Shown here one piece after another: positions 54,368-63,559 of a DNA stretch of 64,000 nucleotides (its first letter is position 1; each line of letters begins with the position of its first letter). The notes under the pieces were generated by a model, which worked only from the letters and a program-made list of their open reading frames with translations, searched no databases and was not told the origin of the DNA. Location: positions 62,001 through 126,000 of the forward strand of contig CBDDAC010000001.1 in assembly GCA_965224765.1 (NCBI GenBank), read 5' to 3'. The translations under genes were made by a program, and so were the position numbers. The stretch is from CAZDBA01 sp965224765 (lineage in GTDB: Bacteria > Planctomycetota > Planctomycetia > Pirellulales > Pirellulaceae).

Positions 54368-56014
54368 ATGGGACGCAGGTTAAAGGAAATCAAAGTGAAT
54401 GAAAGCGACAACGACTTACTGAAACGCTATGTGAATCGAGATGATCACGACGCGTTCGAAAAACTAGTCCGAAGACATTCCAAGATGATCTTAGGAGTGT
54501 GCCTCAATATTCTGGTCAATCGACAGGATTCCGAGGATGCGTTTCAAAACATCTTCATGTTACTGTCATTCAAGTCAGGCAAGTTGCTTGCCCATCAAAG
54601 TATTGGCGGTTGGCTTCATGAAACTTCGCTCCGAACCTGCTTTTCACTGAGGAGAAAACTAAGCCGAAAACGAGAGGTCAACGTGGAAAAAATCCATGAG
54701 AAAACAGTTGAAGATCATTGGCAACAAATTTCGATTCAAAATGATACCGAAGAAATCCATCGGGAAATCGCAAGCCTTCCCGAAAAATATCGAAACGTCA
54801 TTGTCCTTTGTCATCTGGAAGGGATGTCGAGAAGTCAGGCGGCTGGAATGCTGAATACGACAACGGCGTCGGTGAAAAGCACTCTGACACGTGCTCGACA
54901 ACTATTGAGAACGCGATTACTTCGTCACGGAATTGCCACGACGGGGGCCGTCACCTTGGCGACTTGCCAAACGAGCCAAGTCGCTGCTGAATTTATGGCA
55001 ACAGAATCGTTGATTCAATCGACTCTCGACGCGTGTGGAGCCCTGAACACGTCGGGTGCTGGAAACGCTTCCGGATTGGAGCTTGCTCGGCAGGCGGGCA
55101 CCGTTGGTTCAACCGGATTCACCGGTGCCGCGTTGGCGACCGCGGTTGGCGTGTTCCTGTTTGGGATTGGAGCCATGTTGTTTTGCAATGGTCATGGCAA
55201 TCGCGTTCCTCACCTATCGATGATGGAAACGAGTATCGATCAGGAACCCTTGCCGTTGACGCTCGCGTCATTGGACATGCCAAGTGTCAACGTGAATCAA
55301 GAACCAGATCCACAAGAACCTGTACAGGATCCACAGGAACGTGAGCAGGATCCCGAAGATCCCGTCGAGGGCGAGCTGGAAGCCATCGTGGAAGCCATGG
55401 TTCAGTTGGAGAGCACGGACAAAGCACGACTTGGGCGAGTTGTTGGAGATATCAGCCAGTTAATTGACTTGACCGATGAACAACGCCAAAGACTTGAAGT
55501 TGCCGCAAAGGGTGCTGTCAAGAAAATCGTAAAGGCCAGGCAGCTTGCCAGCGAGAGATTGGCAGCTTTGCAAAATGGTGCTCAAGAGGAAGAGATGGAC
55601 GCCGACGAGTTCAGGCTAGAATTCCAAGGTTTGATTTCCGGGCTCTTTGCTCCACCACCCGCTGAAGAAAGTGCTTTTTGGATGAACGAGGTCGAAAAGG
55701 TCCTGTCCCCACCTCAGTTCAAAATCTATACCGAACGAGTCGAATCTCGTCGTGAATCCTTGAAGAAGGCCGAGATCGCAGCGTTCGTTGCGAATGTTGA
55801 TCAAGAATTGCTGTTGTCCGCAAACGCCTCAAAAAAACTGTCGGAGTTTGTGGCCGAAAGATATGTTCCAAGAGGCGGTGAAAGACCTTGGTCGATGGAA
55901 AAGGAGCTTAGCTTGGATGATCGCGAAATTCTCCAAGGTTTGTTGGGAGACGCGGCAATGGAAGCTTGGACAGAAGATCTGGACGAAAGAATCGCAAAAC
56001 TGATCTATCAATAG
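54368..56014 (+). CDS. ECF-type sigma factor fused to a membrane helix and C-terminal domain
   Basis: 548 residues, against about 180-200 for a plain ECF factor. Region 2: DAFEKLVRRHSKMILGVCLN and DSEDAFQNIFMLLSFKSGKL; region 4: LPEKYRNVIVLCHLEGMSRS and TASVKSTLTRARQLLRTRLL (to about 185). After an Ala/Thr-rich stretch comes one helix (GAALATAVGVFLFGIGAMLF, about 258-278), a Pro/Glu/Asp/Gln linker with EPDPQEPVQDPQE, and a helical domain of about 210 residues with no recognised family. This arrangement would hold the sigma domains at the membrane with the C-terminal part outside. Release by proteolysis, or direct sensing, is inferred. No anti-sigma gene adjoins. Confidence 0.85.
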   Translation: MGRRLKEIKVNESDNDLLKRYVNRDDHDAFEKLVRRHSKMILGVCLNILVNRQDSEDAFQNIFMLLSFKSGKLLAHQSIGGWLHETSLRTCFSLRRKLSRKREVNVEKIHEKTVEDHWQQISIQNDTEEIHREIASLPEKYRNVIVLCHLEGMSRSQAAGMLNTTTASVKSTLTRARQLLRTRLLRHGIATTGAVTLATCQTSQVAAEFMATESLIQSTLDACGALNTSGAGNASGLELARQAGTVGSTGFTGAALATAVGVFLFGIGAMLFCNGHGNRVPHLSMMETSIDQEPLPLTLASLDMPSVNVNQEPDPQEPVQDPQEREQDPEDPVEGELEAIVEAMVQLESTDKARLGRVVGDISQLIDLTDEQRQRLEVAAKGAVKKIVKARQLASERLAALQNGAQEEEMDADEFRLEFQGLISGLFAPPPAEESAFWMNEVEKVLSPPQFKIYTERVESRRESLKKAEIAAFVANVDQELLLSANASKKLSEFVAERYVPRGGERPWSMEKELSLDDREILQGLLGDAAMEAWTEDLDERIAKLIYQ

Positions 56015-56068
56015 AAAGTTGAAGGTCGTTGAGATAACTCGCCCAAGTTTGGACTTGGTAAACGTTGC

Positions 56069-56103
56069 AGGACTTTGGAGATTCAATCCGAAGTCCTTTT
56101 TTT
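56069..56103 (+). terminator. Rho-independent terminator
   Basis: AGGACTTTGG pairs with CCGAAGTCCT (one G-T pair) and is followed by seven Ts, 54 bases after the sigma-fusion stop. Confidence 0.75.
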
Positions 56104-56386
56104 CGTGCGAATCGCAATTTTAAGTCTGGGCAGAGTGCTTCGTCTTCCTTTGCTTGTCTCGCTACTTTCGTCGTTGGATTCAGAAGCTATGCTGGTGCCG
56201 TGCAAGTTGCATGGGACGTTAGCGTTTCGCCAACTTTTTTTGTGAGCGATAGGTAGAACGATCCGTTCTACTTTTCACAAACTCGCATAATTGAAACGCG
56301 AACAAGTACCGTGAGGTATTTTTAGATTCAGGCTCCGATGGCCACCGGAGGTTCTGGTTACTCAACGCCTATTATCAGGTTTACGT
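56104..56386. other. Upstream region of the serine hydrolase
   Basis: No gene. It contains the nested palindrome at 56239-56281 and must hold the promoter of the gene at 56387. With the terminator before it, the gap between genes is about 370 bases. Confidence 0.4.
56239..56281. promoter_or_regulatory. Nested palindrome, candidate operator
   Basis: Inner arms GTAGAACG (56253-56260) and CGTTCTAC (56264-56271) are exact with a 3-base centre; outer arms TTTGTGA (56239-56245) and TCACAAA (56275-56281) are also exact. It lies about 105 bases before the serine hydrolase. Confidence 0.45.
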
Positions 56387-57877
56387 ATGAACAAGACTCT
56401 CGTTTCGTTGTTGGTATTCTTTGCTCTTTGTTGCGGCGTGGATCGTCCAGACCTCGCGGCGGCTGCTCCGCAAGTATCTGAAATTATATCCGAGGTCGAA
56501 AAGGAAATTGCGACCATAGAAAATGGGCTGGGTCCAGCCTTTCAGAAGAAAGGCGATTCTCAAGGCAGTTGGTCCATCGAGGATCGAATGAAGCACTACC
56601 GCGTCCCCGGGGTTAGTGTTGCCGTCGTCAAAGACGGAGAAATTCGGTGGGCAAAGGGATATGGGATCGCCAACACGCGAACGAAGGCGCCAGTTGAGAC
56701 GGAAACCTTATTTCAAGCCGGTTCAATCAGCAAGCCGATCGCAGCCCTGGCGGCCTTGAAGTTGGTCGACCAGGGAACCGTTGATTTGGACACCGACGTC
56801 AATCAGTACTTGAAGAACTGGACGGTCCCGGAGAATGGTTTCACGGACACTGAGAAAGTGACGCTTCGCAGGTTGCTAACTCACACTGCTGGGATGACAG
56901 TGCACGGGTTTCCTGGATATTCGCAATGGGACGAGTTTCCGACGACTCAACAAGTTCTTGATGGAGAAGGCAATACCGACCCTGTTCGGGTCGATACGAC
57001 GCCCGGTGGGACGTGGCGCTACTCAGGGGGTGGGTACACGGTAATGCAGAAATTGGTTGAAGACGTGAGCGGGATGTCTTTCGATGAATACCTTGGCGAA
57101 CACGTCCTGGCACCCATGGGCATGGAAAATAGCACCTATCAACAGCCGTTGTCTGAAGAACTGCACGCCATGGCAAGTGCCGCCTATGATCACCAAGGGA
57201 AAATCCTTGCAGGGAATTGGAATAATTACCCCGAGCAAGCGGCTGCGGGACTGTGGACAACTCCGTCTGAACTTGCTCGATATTGCATGGAGATACAGCA
57301 GATTGTTGCAGGCAAAGAAGAGGGTGTTTTGTCCAGGGACACCGTTCTTGAGATGCTCAAAAAGCATCAGGGCGATTGGGGGTTGGGGCCGTCCCTTGAA
57401 GGGGGTGCCGAGGCGCTGATTTTTCAACATGGAGGGAAAAACGCCGGATTCACCAATGAAATGTTTGCCTACGCACATCGTGGTGATGCGGTGATCGTGA
57501 TGACTAGCGGCGACAGCGGCGGGGCACTTATCGGTGAAATCAAACGTGCAATCTCCAATTGCTACGATTGGAAAGGCAAAACGGAATGGATTGAGTTGGT
57601 GGAGTTGAGTGAAGAGTCGCTTCAAAAGATGGCAGGAAAATACAAGGCCGAAATGGATGGTCAGGTGCTCATCATTGAAATCAAAGCGATTGATAACGCG
57701 TTGGAAGTCATGGTTCCCATGGAAGTCTCCGCCAAGAGAATTGTGCCTTTGGGAGACCTGGATTTTGTTGACAATTCCGATGGAACGAAGGTCAAGTTTT
57801 CTCAACGCGAAGATGGAAGTATCGACGGCTTGACTATCAATGGGCAGATTCAGCTCAAAAAAATTGATGATGAGTGA
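56387..57877 (+). CDS. Secreted beta-lactamase-family serine hydrolase
   Basis: 496 residues with a signal peptide (MNKTLVSLLVFFALCCGV, cut near AAAAPQ). Catalytic SxxK is Ser113-Ile-Ser-Lys116 (FQAGSISKPIA). The second motif, usually YSN, reads Y212-S-G (WRYSGGGY), and the third is HGGKNAGF. This is the class C beta-lactamase/DD-peptidase-like esterase group, whose members include peptidases, esterases and amidases. Resistance to beta-lactams is not implied. The last 100 residues form an extra beta-type domain. It is followed by the exporter gene with a 72-base gap. Confidence 0.87.
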   Translation: MNKTLVSLLVFFALCCGVDRPDLAAAAPQVSEIISEVEKEIATIENGLGPAFQKKGDSQGSWSIEDRMKHYRVPGVSVAVVKDGEIRWAKGYGIANTRTKAPVETETLFQAGSISKPIAALAALKLVDQGTVDLDTDVNQYLKNWTVPENGFTDTEKVTLRRLLTHTAGMTVHGFPGYSQWDEFPTTQQVLDGEGNTDPVRVDTTPGGTWRYSGGGYTVMQKLVEDVSGMSFDEYLGEHVLAPMGMENSTYQQPLSEELHAMASAAYDHQGKILAGNWNNYPEQAAAGLWTTPSELARYCMEIQQIVAGKEEGVLSRDTVLEMLKKHQGDWGLGPSLEGGAEALIFQHGGKNAGFTNEMFAYAHRGDAVIVMTSGDSGGALIGEIKRAISNCYDWKGKTEWIELVELSEESLQKMAGKYKAEMDGQVLIIEIKAIDNALEVMVPMEVSAKRIVPLGDLDFVDNSDGTKVKFSQREDGSIDGLTINGQIQLKKIDDE

Positions 57878-57949
57878 GCCATCGAATTCCAATTTTCGAT
57901 AGGCCGCGGCCGCATAACTTGGACCTTCTGCCGAGACATACCTTACTCA

Positions 57950-60214
57950 ATGAGAGCCTTGAAATCTTTTCGCTGGATCGTCTTGAGCTTTTTGTTGCTT
58001 GTGCCAGTTCTGGTCTATTTGGCACTTCAAGCCGAAACGAATACGCAGGACGTTTCTACTTGGCTTCCTAACGGAACGCCCCAGCGAGCCGAGTACGACA
58101 AATTTCTCAAACTATTCGGGCATGACGACAACCTCTTGCTCAGTTGGCCGGGCTGCACGATTGATGATCGCAGGTTGCATGAATTGACCGATCGATTGCA
58201 CCGACAAAATCAATCCCAGTCGCGATACCTTGGGATCCTGGATGGTGCAACGGTATTGGACGAACTGACTCGCAATCAGCTGGGGCTGAGCGAAGCCGCG
58301 GCACGTCGTCGTTTAGCCAATATCTATCTCGGGGCCGATGGAGAGACGACAGGGATTGTGTTACAGCTTTCTCCAGCGGGGCAGAGTGATCGCAAAGCCA
58401 CACTCATCGCGATATTGGACGAGGTGGAACAGGTGGCTGGCCTGGACCGAGAGATGGTTTGTTTTGGCGGAAACTCATTCATTTGTGCGGAGATTGATCG
58501 TTCTACCAACGAGTCGTTGCTGCTGGGGTTCCCCTCCGTGTTGCTTTGCGTTGTGATTACGTTTTTTTGCTTGCGCAGTTGGCGTTTGACGCTAATCACT
58601 CTGTCGGTTGCCGGGGTTGCGGCGTTGGCCAGCGTCGCGATGGTGACTGGGTTAGGCTTCAAAATCAACGGACTGCTGGTGTTGATGCCGGTTCTAGTTC
58701 TGGTGTTATCGCTTTCGGGTTGTATTCACCTTTGTAGCTATTTTAGAACGCTCTTCGGCGAGCAACCAGAATGTTCAGATGTAGAATTGGCTGGCAAAGC
58801 GTTGGCTTTGGGGTGGCGGCCCACCAGCATGGCAATGCTGACAACAAGCCTTGGGATCTTGATGCTCTCGACCAGCCACATTGAGGCCGTTCGGCATTTC
58901 GGTTTTTTTGCGGCCATGTCTATCTGTGTTGCATTGATCATCTTGCTGTTGCTCTATCCAGCGTTGCTGGCCGTTTGGCCGGCGTCGTCAAATGAAAAAC
59001 AAAAGCTGTTAAACAAGCTTTGTCGAAAACCCAAAAAATCAATTGAAGCGGGCTCTTCAAAACGCCTGACCCGTTGGGCCGCGGTGATATTGTTTTCTGT
59101 TTTGGCAATTGGTGTTCTAGGTATTGTTGGGTTGGGCAAACTGGAAACGACTTTATCCCCTACCAGAATGTTTCCTGAAAACAGTGACGTGAATCGAGGT
59201 TACCGTTGGATTAGTGAAAACTGGACCGCGCTCGAATCGGTCGAAGTCATCGTCGCGTTTCCCAAGACTCAGGGCGCTCTCGTCGATCAACTTCAGGCGG
59301 TTACTCATATTCATGCTTCAACGCGAAAGACGGAGGGTGTTTGTTCTGCTTTTTCTATAGCCAACCTTTCACCATCGATTTCCAGCAGAAAGAGTCTAAA
59401 GTCGATTGCCAAGCGCCAAACGCTGAACCGAAAACTCATGGAGCATCAACCCGATTTGATTCAACAACGACTCTTGGCTGACGATGAGGTGTCTCGGTTT
59501 TGGCGAATCCATCTTGGTGTGCGTCTTCAGGAAGGCGATGACTATGAGTCCCTGATGGCGCGTATTCATACCCAGGTCGATCAGGCGAATGCAAAATTTG
59601 AGCAACCTCCGAAGGTCATGTTGACGGGGATTTGGCCGCTTTCTGCGGCGGGACGGCAACAACAATTTGACGATTTGGCATACAGCTTTCTGATGGCATT
59701 TGCCATCATTACGCCAATGGTGATGCTGATTTTGCGTGGTATCCTCGTTGGCTTGGTTGCCATGATTCCCAATGTATTTCCCGCTCTAATATTTTTCGGC
59801 GGGTTAGGCTGGTGCGGGGTAACAATCGACATTGGTACCATTTTGACCGCATGTGTTGGGATGGGAATCGCCGTGGACGACACATTGCACTTTCTCGAGT
59901 GGTATGCTCGTGAGCGAAAGAAAACGACCAGCTCTTTGCAAGCGGTTAGAGCAACGGTCTCACAATGTGCAAGACCGATGTTTTATACGACGTTGATCTG
60001 TAGTAGCGGATTGATTCTGATGGTGTTCAGTGAGTTTATCCCGCCCCGTCATTTCGTCTATGCGATTGTGGCATTGCTTGGTCTGGCCCTAATTTGCGAT
60101 CTGCTTTTGCTGCCGGCATTGATCATTGGTCCACTCGGTTTTGTCTTTGAAAGAATGTCGCATGCGACCGAAAATGAAATCAGCGATGTCCTAACGGTTC
60201 CCGCGAACCGTTAG
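57950..60214 (+). CDS. MMPL/RND-superfamily exporter
   Basis: 754 residues. One helix at the start (WIVLSFLLLVPVLVYLAL), a periplasmic loop, five helices ending near residue 345, then the same pattern repeated from about 380: helix (AAVILFSVLAIGVLGIVGLG), loop, five helices. GIAVDDTLHFLEWYARERKK in the second half is the conserved charged pair of proton-driven RND/MMPL pumps. Such proteins export lipids or hopanoids; the substrate here is unknown. A 10-bp-arm hairpin overlaps the stop codon. Confidence 0.87.
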   Translation: MRALKSFRWIVLSFLLLVPVLVYLALQAETNTQDVSTWLPNGTPQRAEYDKFLKLFGHDDNLLLSWPGCTIDDRRLHELTDRLHRQNQSQSRYLGILDGATVLDELTRNQLGLSEAAARRRLANIYLGADGETTGIVLQLSPAGQSDRKATLIAILDEVEQVAGLDREMVCFGGNSFICAEIDRSTNESLLLGFPSVLLCVVITFFCLRSWRLTLITLSVAGVAALASVAMVTGLGFKINGLLVLMPVLVLVLSLSGCIHLCSYFRTLFGEQPECSDVELAGKALALGWRPTSMAMLTTSLGILMLSTSHIEAVRHFGFFAAMSICVALIILLLLYPALLAVWPASSNEKQKLLNKLCRKPKKSIEAGSSKRLTRWAAVILFSVLAIGVLGIVGLGKLETTLSPTRMFPENSDVNRGYRWISENWTALESVEVIVAFPKTQGALVDQLQAVTHIHASTRKTEGVCSAFSIANLSPSISSRKSLKSIAKRQTLNRKLMEHQPDLIQQRLLADDEVSRFWRIHLGVRLQEGDDYESLMARIHTQVDQANAKFEQPPKVMLTGIWPLSAAGRQQQFDDLAYSFLMAFAIITPMVMLILRGILVGLVAMIPNVFPALIFFGGLGWCGVTIDIGTILTACVGMGIAVDDTLHFLEWYARERKKTTSSLQAVRATVSQCARPMFYTTLICSSGLILMVFSEFIPPRHFVYAIVALLGLALICDLLLLPALIIGPLGFVFERMSHATENEISDVLTVPANR
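60191..60214 (+). terminator. Hairpin at the stop codon of the exporter gene
   Basis: CTAACGGTTC pairs exactly with GAACCGTTAG around CCGC, and the second arm contains the stop codon. There is no T tract, so a terminator or an mRNA-protecting hairpin are both possible. Confidence 0.4.
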
Positions 60215-60640
60215 GATTTCAAAGGTGACGGTCTCGCTTGTCCCCCATCTTCGTTGACGATGAAGAAGCCGGATGCGTCTCGCTGCGATTCAATCTTGCA
60301 AAAACTTGCCATGCCAAATTGTGATTTCTGAAACTGATTCTTGTGATGTTTCACTCAGAAATATCTTTTGGGGATAGATTTGTTAAGATGGGTGGTTTGC
60401 TGAGTGGGGTTTCTTCCAAACCGAGCTTGACACGCTTGCGTTTTGCTGCGCGACCGTTATACCTAATCTATTCCTCGCGCATGTTTTTCGGTGCAAGTGA
60501 AAATTTATCGCACTTGTCCGTCATAAAAAACTACTACCAAAAAACAACGTCCATAACATTACTAGTCACTTCAGTTTTTTCGATTGCACTCATTTTCAAC
60601 GGAATACGAAAACAGGAAGTAAAAAGAAAAGGGAATTGTC
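60215..60640. other. Intergenic region upstream of csrA
   Basis: No supported gene in 426 bases. A frame that runs from 60343 into csrA in another phase lacks start signals and domain. A small hairpin CAAGTG/CACTTG near 60494-60516 lies in the probable csrA leader. Confidence 0.4.
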
Positions 60641-60853
60641 ATGTTGGTTTTGAGCAGAAAAATCGGAGAACGCATTTGGATCGGCGACGACATCGTGGTG
60701 ACCGTTGTGCGAATTACTGGAGGAGGAGTTCGGTTAGGAATCGAAGCACCTGCTGAGCTTCCCGTTGTTCGTGAAGAACTAAAGACTCGGATTGAAATGG
60801 CGGATCAAAAAGCCGCTGAAAAATCCGAATCGATTGAGTTTCCTTCAAAGTAG
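60641..60853 (+). CDS. csrA: Carbon storage regulator CsrA
   Basis: 70 residues. MLVLSRKIGERIWIGDDIVV and VRLGIEAPAELPVVREEL are the CsrA core; Arg44-type RNA contact is present as the PVVREEL region. It binds GGA loops in mRNA leaders and blocks translation. AAAAGGGA lies before the ATG. The gene stands alone and is convergent with the RimK-like gene (4-base gap). Its own leader contains AGGAAG and AGGGA, which could be autoregulatory (inference). Confidence 0.95.
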   Translation: MLVLSRKIGERIWIGDDIVVTVVRITGGGVRLGIEAPAELPVVREELKTRIEMADQKAAEKSESIEFPSK

Positions 60854-60857
60854 CGTT

Positions 60858-61721
60858 TTAGTTTTCTAGAAATTTCACGATCTCAGACGCGATATCAATT
60901 TGAAGTGTCTGGGATAGAGTTTGCCATCCCGGTGACGAATTGACTTCGATTGCCAGGTAATGGCCCTCGTGGTCAATGATGATGTCGACTCCTGCGATGT
61001 GAGTTCCCACCGCAGTTGAACAGGCGATGGCAAGTTTCTTTTCTTCGCCGGATACTGGATGAGCCAAGGCTTTCCCTCCTCTGCTGATATTTTTTCGCCA
61101 ATCTTCTTCGTTGTGCCGTGACATCCCAAAAACGTTTTGGCCCACAACAAACAGGCGCAAGTCCTTTGCAACGTTGGGTATGAATTCCTGCAAGTAAAGA
61201 AGTTTGTTTTCCGATACGAGTTGATCAAAAAGCTCTTTGGCCACTCTCGGATCGGTCAACCGCTCGATTCCGCGACCCTCACTTCCAAAAACGGGCTTGT
61301 AGACGATATCACTCTGGTGATGTCGAAAAAATTCGAGTGCGGGTTCAGTGGTCTGAAAGATTCCAGAATCGGGGATGCCTATCCCACAGTCTTTGAGACG
61401 GCATAACGACAGGTATTTGTCGACAGCCGCTTCAATGGACTTGGCTGGATTAATGACAGGTACACCAAGTTTCTCCAAGCGAAAAAGCAGATCCATCCGG
61501 GCAACGACCTGCTCAAGTGACCCCGCTGGCATTGCGCGAACCAGGATGCAATCGAAGTCACTTAAAGGTCGCGTGCCGGCGAAAATTTCGCCGCCTGAAT
61601 TTTGGATGGTTCCCCCGAGTTCTGAAAAACTCAAAGGGATCAACTGGTGGCGTTCTTCAGAGGCGCGTTGCAGGTCTAGAAAATGCCAACTAGAAGACGA
61701 AGCTAGGACGCCAATTTTCAT
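60858..61721 (-). CDS. RimK-like ATP-grasp ligase, C1-cluster ORF5 type
   Basis: 287 residues. ATP-grasp features: VYKPVFGSEGRGIERL (ATP loop), YLQEFIPN, DLRLFVVGQNVFGMSR and GHYLAIEVNSSPGWQT (metal site). It resembles the RimK/MptN group, which adds glutamate to a protein or cofactor. It overlaps mch by an ATGA junction. In methylotrophs, mch is followed by an ATP-grasp gene (orf5) in the H4MPT C1-transfer cluster, so a role in tetrahydromethanopterin synthesis or tailing is likely. Confidence 0.82.
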   Translation of the reverse strand: MKIGVLASSSSWHFLDLQRASEERHQLIPLSFSELGGTIQNSGGEIFAGTRPLSDFDCILVRAMPAGSLEQVVARMDLLFRLEKLGVPVINPAKSIEAAVDKYLSLCRLKDCGIGIPDSGIFQTTEPALEFFRHHQSDIVYKPVFGSEGRGIERLTDPRVAKELFDQLVSENKLLYLQEFIPNVAKDLRLFVVGQNVFGMSRHNEEDWRKNISRGGKALAHPVSGEEKKLAIACSTAVGTHIAGVDIIIDHEGHYLAIEVNSSPGWQTLSQTLQIDIASEIVKFLEN

Positions 61722-62677
61722 GATTTCAAGCGGAATGAGTTTCGCATGATTTCCTGATGAATTTTGCCAAACACAAACACTCGACCCGAAGCGAAGTTGT
61801 GAATCGTAACGCGAGCGGGACTGAAAAGGTGTTTGTCAATTTTGTAGAAGTCTTGATTGTATGCCGAAAAAATCTCCTGGAAAGGCCGCCCAAAATCCTT
61901 TGAGGATTGACTGGGGATCTTTGGACCGATCGTTTCCAGAATTTCGTCATCGCAATCGACCCAGAGTTGGACATCCGCCCCGTATAGAATTGCATCGTTG
62001 GTCCAACCCAGAGCGACCATGTCATCATTGGGGATCGGTGGAATCGGCGCCGTTCCTATCGCACTTTGGACCTGACGCAAATCAAATCCGAGCTCATGGA
62101 GCTTATGCATCGTTGTTTCAACACTGCGTGCGACGATTTGAATTGCCGCAGGGAGACTAGCCGTGGGAGCGACGCACAACGTCACATCCTCAGTAGCGAC
62201 CTCGCACTCATCGGCGAAAAACTCGATCTCTTTTTCTTCGGGCAGCGTGCGAGTTTCGAGAATTCCTACGACTTGCTGCTGAGGCAGGACCAGATCGTAG
62301 GCCGAAAGTATTTCTTCTTGGCCGCGAGCGATTCGTGCTGGACCACTGCACATCGCAAAATAACCCTCATGCGAAAATGGCCATCCGGCATACTGCGATG
62401 CGATACATGCATTGAGGGGATCGTCGGTTGTTACCTGAACCCTGGAAAGTGGAAGTTGATCCGTTTCGGGCGGGAGCAATCGGACCTTTGCCTGGTCTGA
62501 CATGCAGATCCGAGTCAGAAGAATTCCCCCTTCGAGTGAACCCTTGCCGTCAGGAGCAAAGTCCAAAATACGACCAGAATAAGGTTGAATGCAGTTGATT
62601 CTCGCCCTGGAATTTTCAGCTTCGTCACAAACCGCTTTGGCAATTGTGTTTAACTCGGAAAGGATTGTGTCGATCAA
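61718..62677 (-). CDS. mch: Methenyltetrahydromethanopterin cyclohydrolase
   Basis: 319 residues, typical of Mch. Conserved stretches include CIASQYAGWPFSH, FAMCSGPARIA, VGILETRTLP, CVAPTASLPAAIQIVARSVE and PNDDMVALGWTNDAILYG. It opens the methenyl ring of H4MPT in formaldehyde oxidation, the C1 pathway shared by methylotrophs, methanogens and many planctomycetes. The start must be TTG (62675-62677), since TAA lies two codons upstream and no ATG follows soon. It couples to the RimK-like gene by ATGA overlap. Confidence 0.93.
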   Translation of the reverse strand: MIDTILSELNTIAKAVCDEAENSRARINCIQPYSGRILDFAPDGKGSLEGGILLTRICMSDQAKVRLLPPETDQLPLSRVQVTTDDPLNACIASQYAGWPFSHEGYFAMCSGPARIARGQEEILSAYDLVLPQQQVVGILETRTLPEEKEIEFFADECEVATEDVTLCVAPTASLPAAIQIVARSVETTMHKLHELGFDLRQVQSAIGTAPIPPIPNDDMVALGWTNDAILYGADVQLWVDCDDEILETIGPKIPSQSSKDFGRPFQEIFSAYNQDFYKIDKHLFSPARVTIHNFASGRVFVFGKIHQEIMRNSFRLKS

Positions 62678-62823
62678 TTTTTACTCGTGAAGGCCTGAAT
62701 GCTTTTCCCAAGAGTCCAATATAACCCCTGTAAAAAATCCTAGACAGGTGCAATAGTGTTCGGCACGGGGATTGCGTAGGTCGTTTTTTGCGAGCGATGT
62801 GTTCATACCCTTCTGCTACCGAT

Positions 62824-63189
62824 TCAAGCACTTTTTTCGTCCAACCACCGATTCAACAACTCATCTTTGGTGAAATCAGTTGCTTTTCGTGTCACGTGAC
62901 TGGGCTTCCATCCGAAAAATCGTCCCTCGTCTGCCAAGCCACGTCCGACTGCGGCTTTGATACGAGCAGGTGGCCCAACTTCCTTCAATATTGCTGGTAT
63001 CCTTGGGGCATCAAGTAAATCGCCTGCGGCGACAGACACCAACACAACCACCGAAAGGAGGCTAATAAAAACGGCTAGGAACAGCCGACCGTTCGCCGTG
63101 TATTTCCTAAAGTTCAAGGTGTCGGCGTAGTTGCTGTTGCTCGATTCGTAGTCGTCTTCGATATGTCTGATTTCAGGTTGTAACGTCAT
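62824..63189 (-). CDS. Membrane-anchored protein of unknown function (shared N-terminus with right-edge gene)
   Basis: 121 residues: a charged start, one helix (GRLFLAVFISLLSVVVLVSV), then AAGDLLDAPRIP. The same RLFLA-hydrophobic-SVAAGDLL-AP-I order appears in the gene at 63560, and the DNA at 63001-63095 is clearly alike, whereas the C-termini differ (here KEVGPPARIKAAVGRGLADE and FTKDELLNRWLDEKSA). It starts on the last base of the preceding gene's stop (TAATG). No family is recognised. Confidence 0.6.
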   Translation of the reverse strand: MTLQPEIRHIEDDYESSNSNYADTLNFRKYTANGRLFLAVFISLLSVVVLVSVAAGDLLDAPRIPAILKEVGPPARIKAAVGRGLADEGRFFGWKPSHVTRKATDFTKDELLNRWLDEKSA

Positions 63190-63551
63190 TAATCATTGAA
63201 GCTTTCCAAGAATTTATCCTCATTCGCCTGAATGTCGTTGTACTTTTTCTTGAATTCAGCTGAATACTCACAACGTTCTTGCGATAAACCGGGCCATCCT
63301 CGCCAAGCCAGTTTTGCAGCCTCCCAGTAGGACTCTAGCTCAGCGATCGGCTGACCTATGAGTACGCTGGTTCGGTATCTTAAGAGGTACTTTAGGGCGA
63401 GGTCGTCGCCAATTGGCTCGTCTGGAATCTCGTCGCTCCAAACAAAAGCATCCGAGAAGATCTGGTACTCCACGGTTGCATCTTCTTCCTTTTGAACATT
63501 ATTTAGAAACGGAGCAAGACGCTCGATGTCTGCGTTCATGTTGTCTGCCAT
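63189..63551 (-). CDS. Small acidic cytoplasmic protein, candidate partner of the edge gene
   Basis: 120 residues, no signal or membrane helix, net acidic (DEIPDEPIGDDLALKYLLRY, ELESYWEAAKLAWRGWPGLS). It starts 8 bases after the stop of the edge gene and shares one base with the next start, so the three are one transcript. Small acidic proteins directly after membrane or secreted proteins with variable ends are often immunity proteins of toxin systems; that is an inference here, as no immunity family is recognised. Confidence 0.6.
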   Translation of the reverse strand: MADNMNADIERLAPFLNNVQKEEDATVEYQIFSDAFVWSDEIPDEPIGDDLALKYLLRYRTSVLIGQPIAELESYWEAAKLAWRGWPGLSQERCEYSAEFKKKYNDIQANEDKFLESFND

Positions 63552-63559
63552 AGTTGTTC

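Noticed and set aside
60427..60460. TTGACA ... TTATAC as a csrA promoter
   Set aside because: The two hexamers are 24 bases apart, too far for a sigma-70 promoter.
60343..60756. Frame of 137 codons overlapping csrA
   Set aside because: It reads into csrA in another phase and ends in an arginine-rich shadow of that gene.
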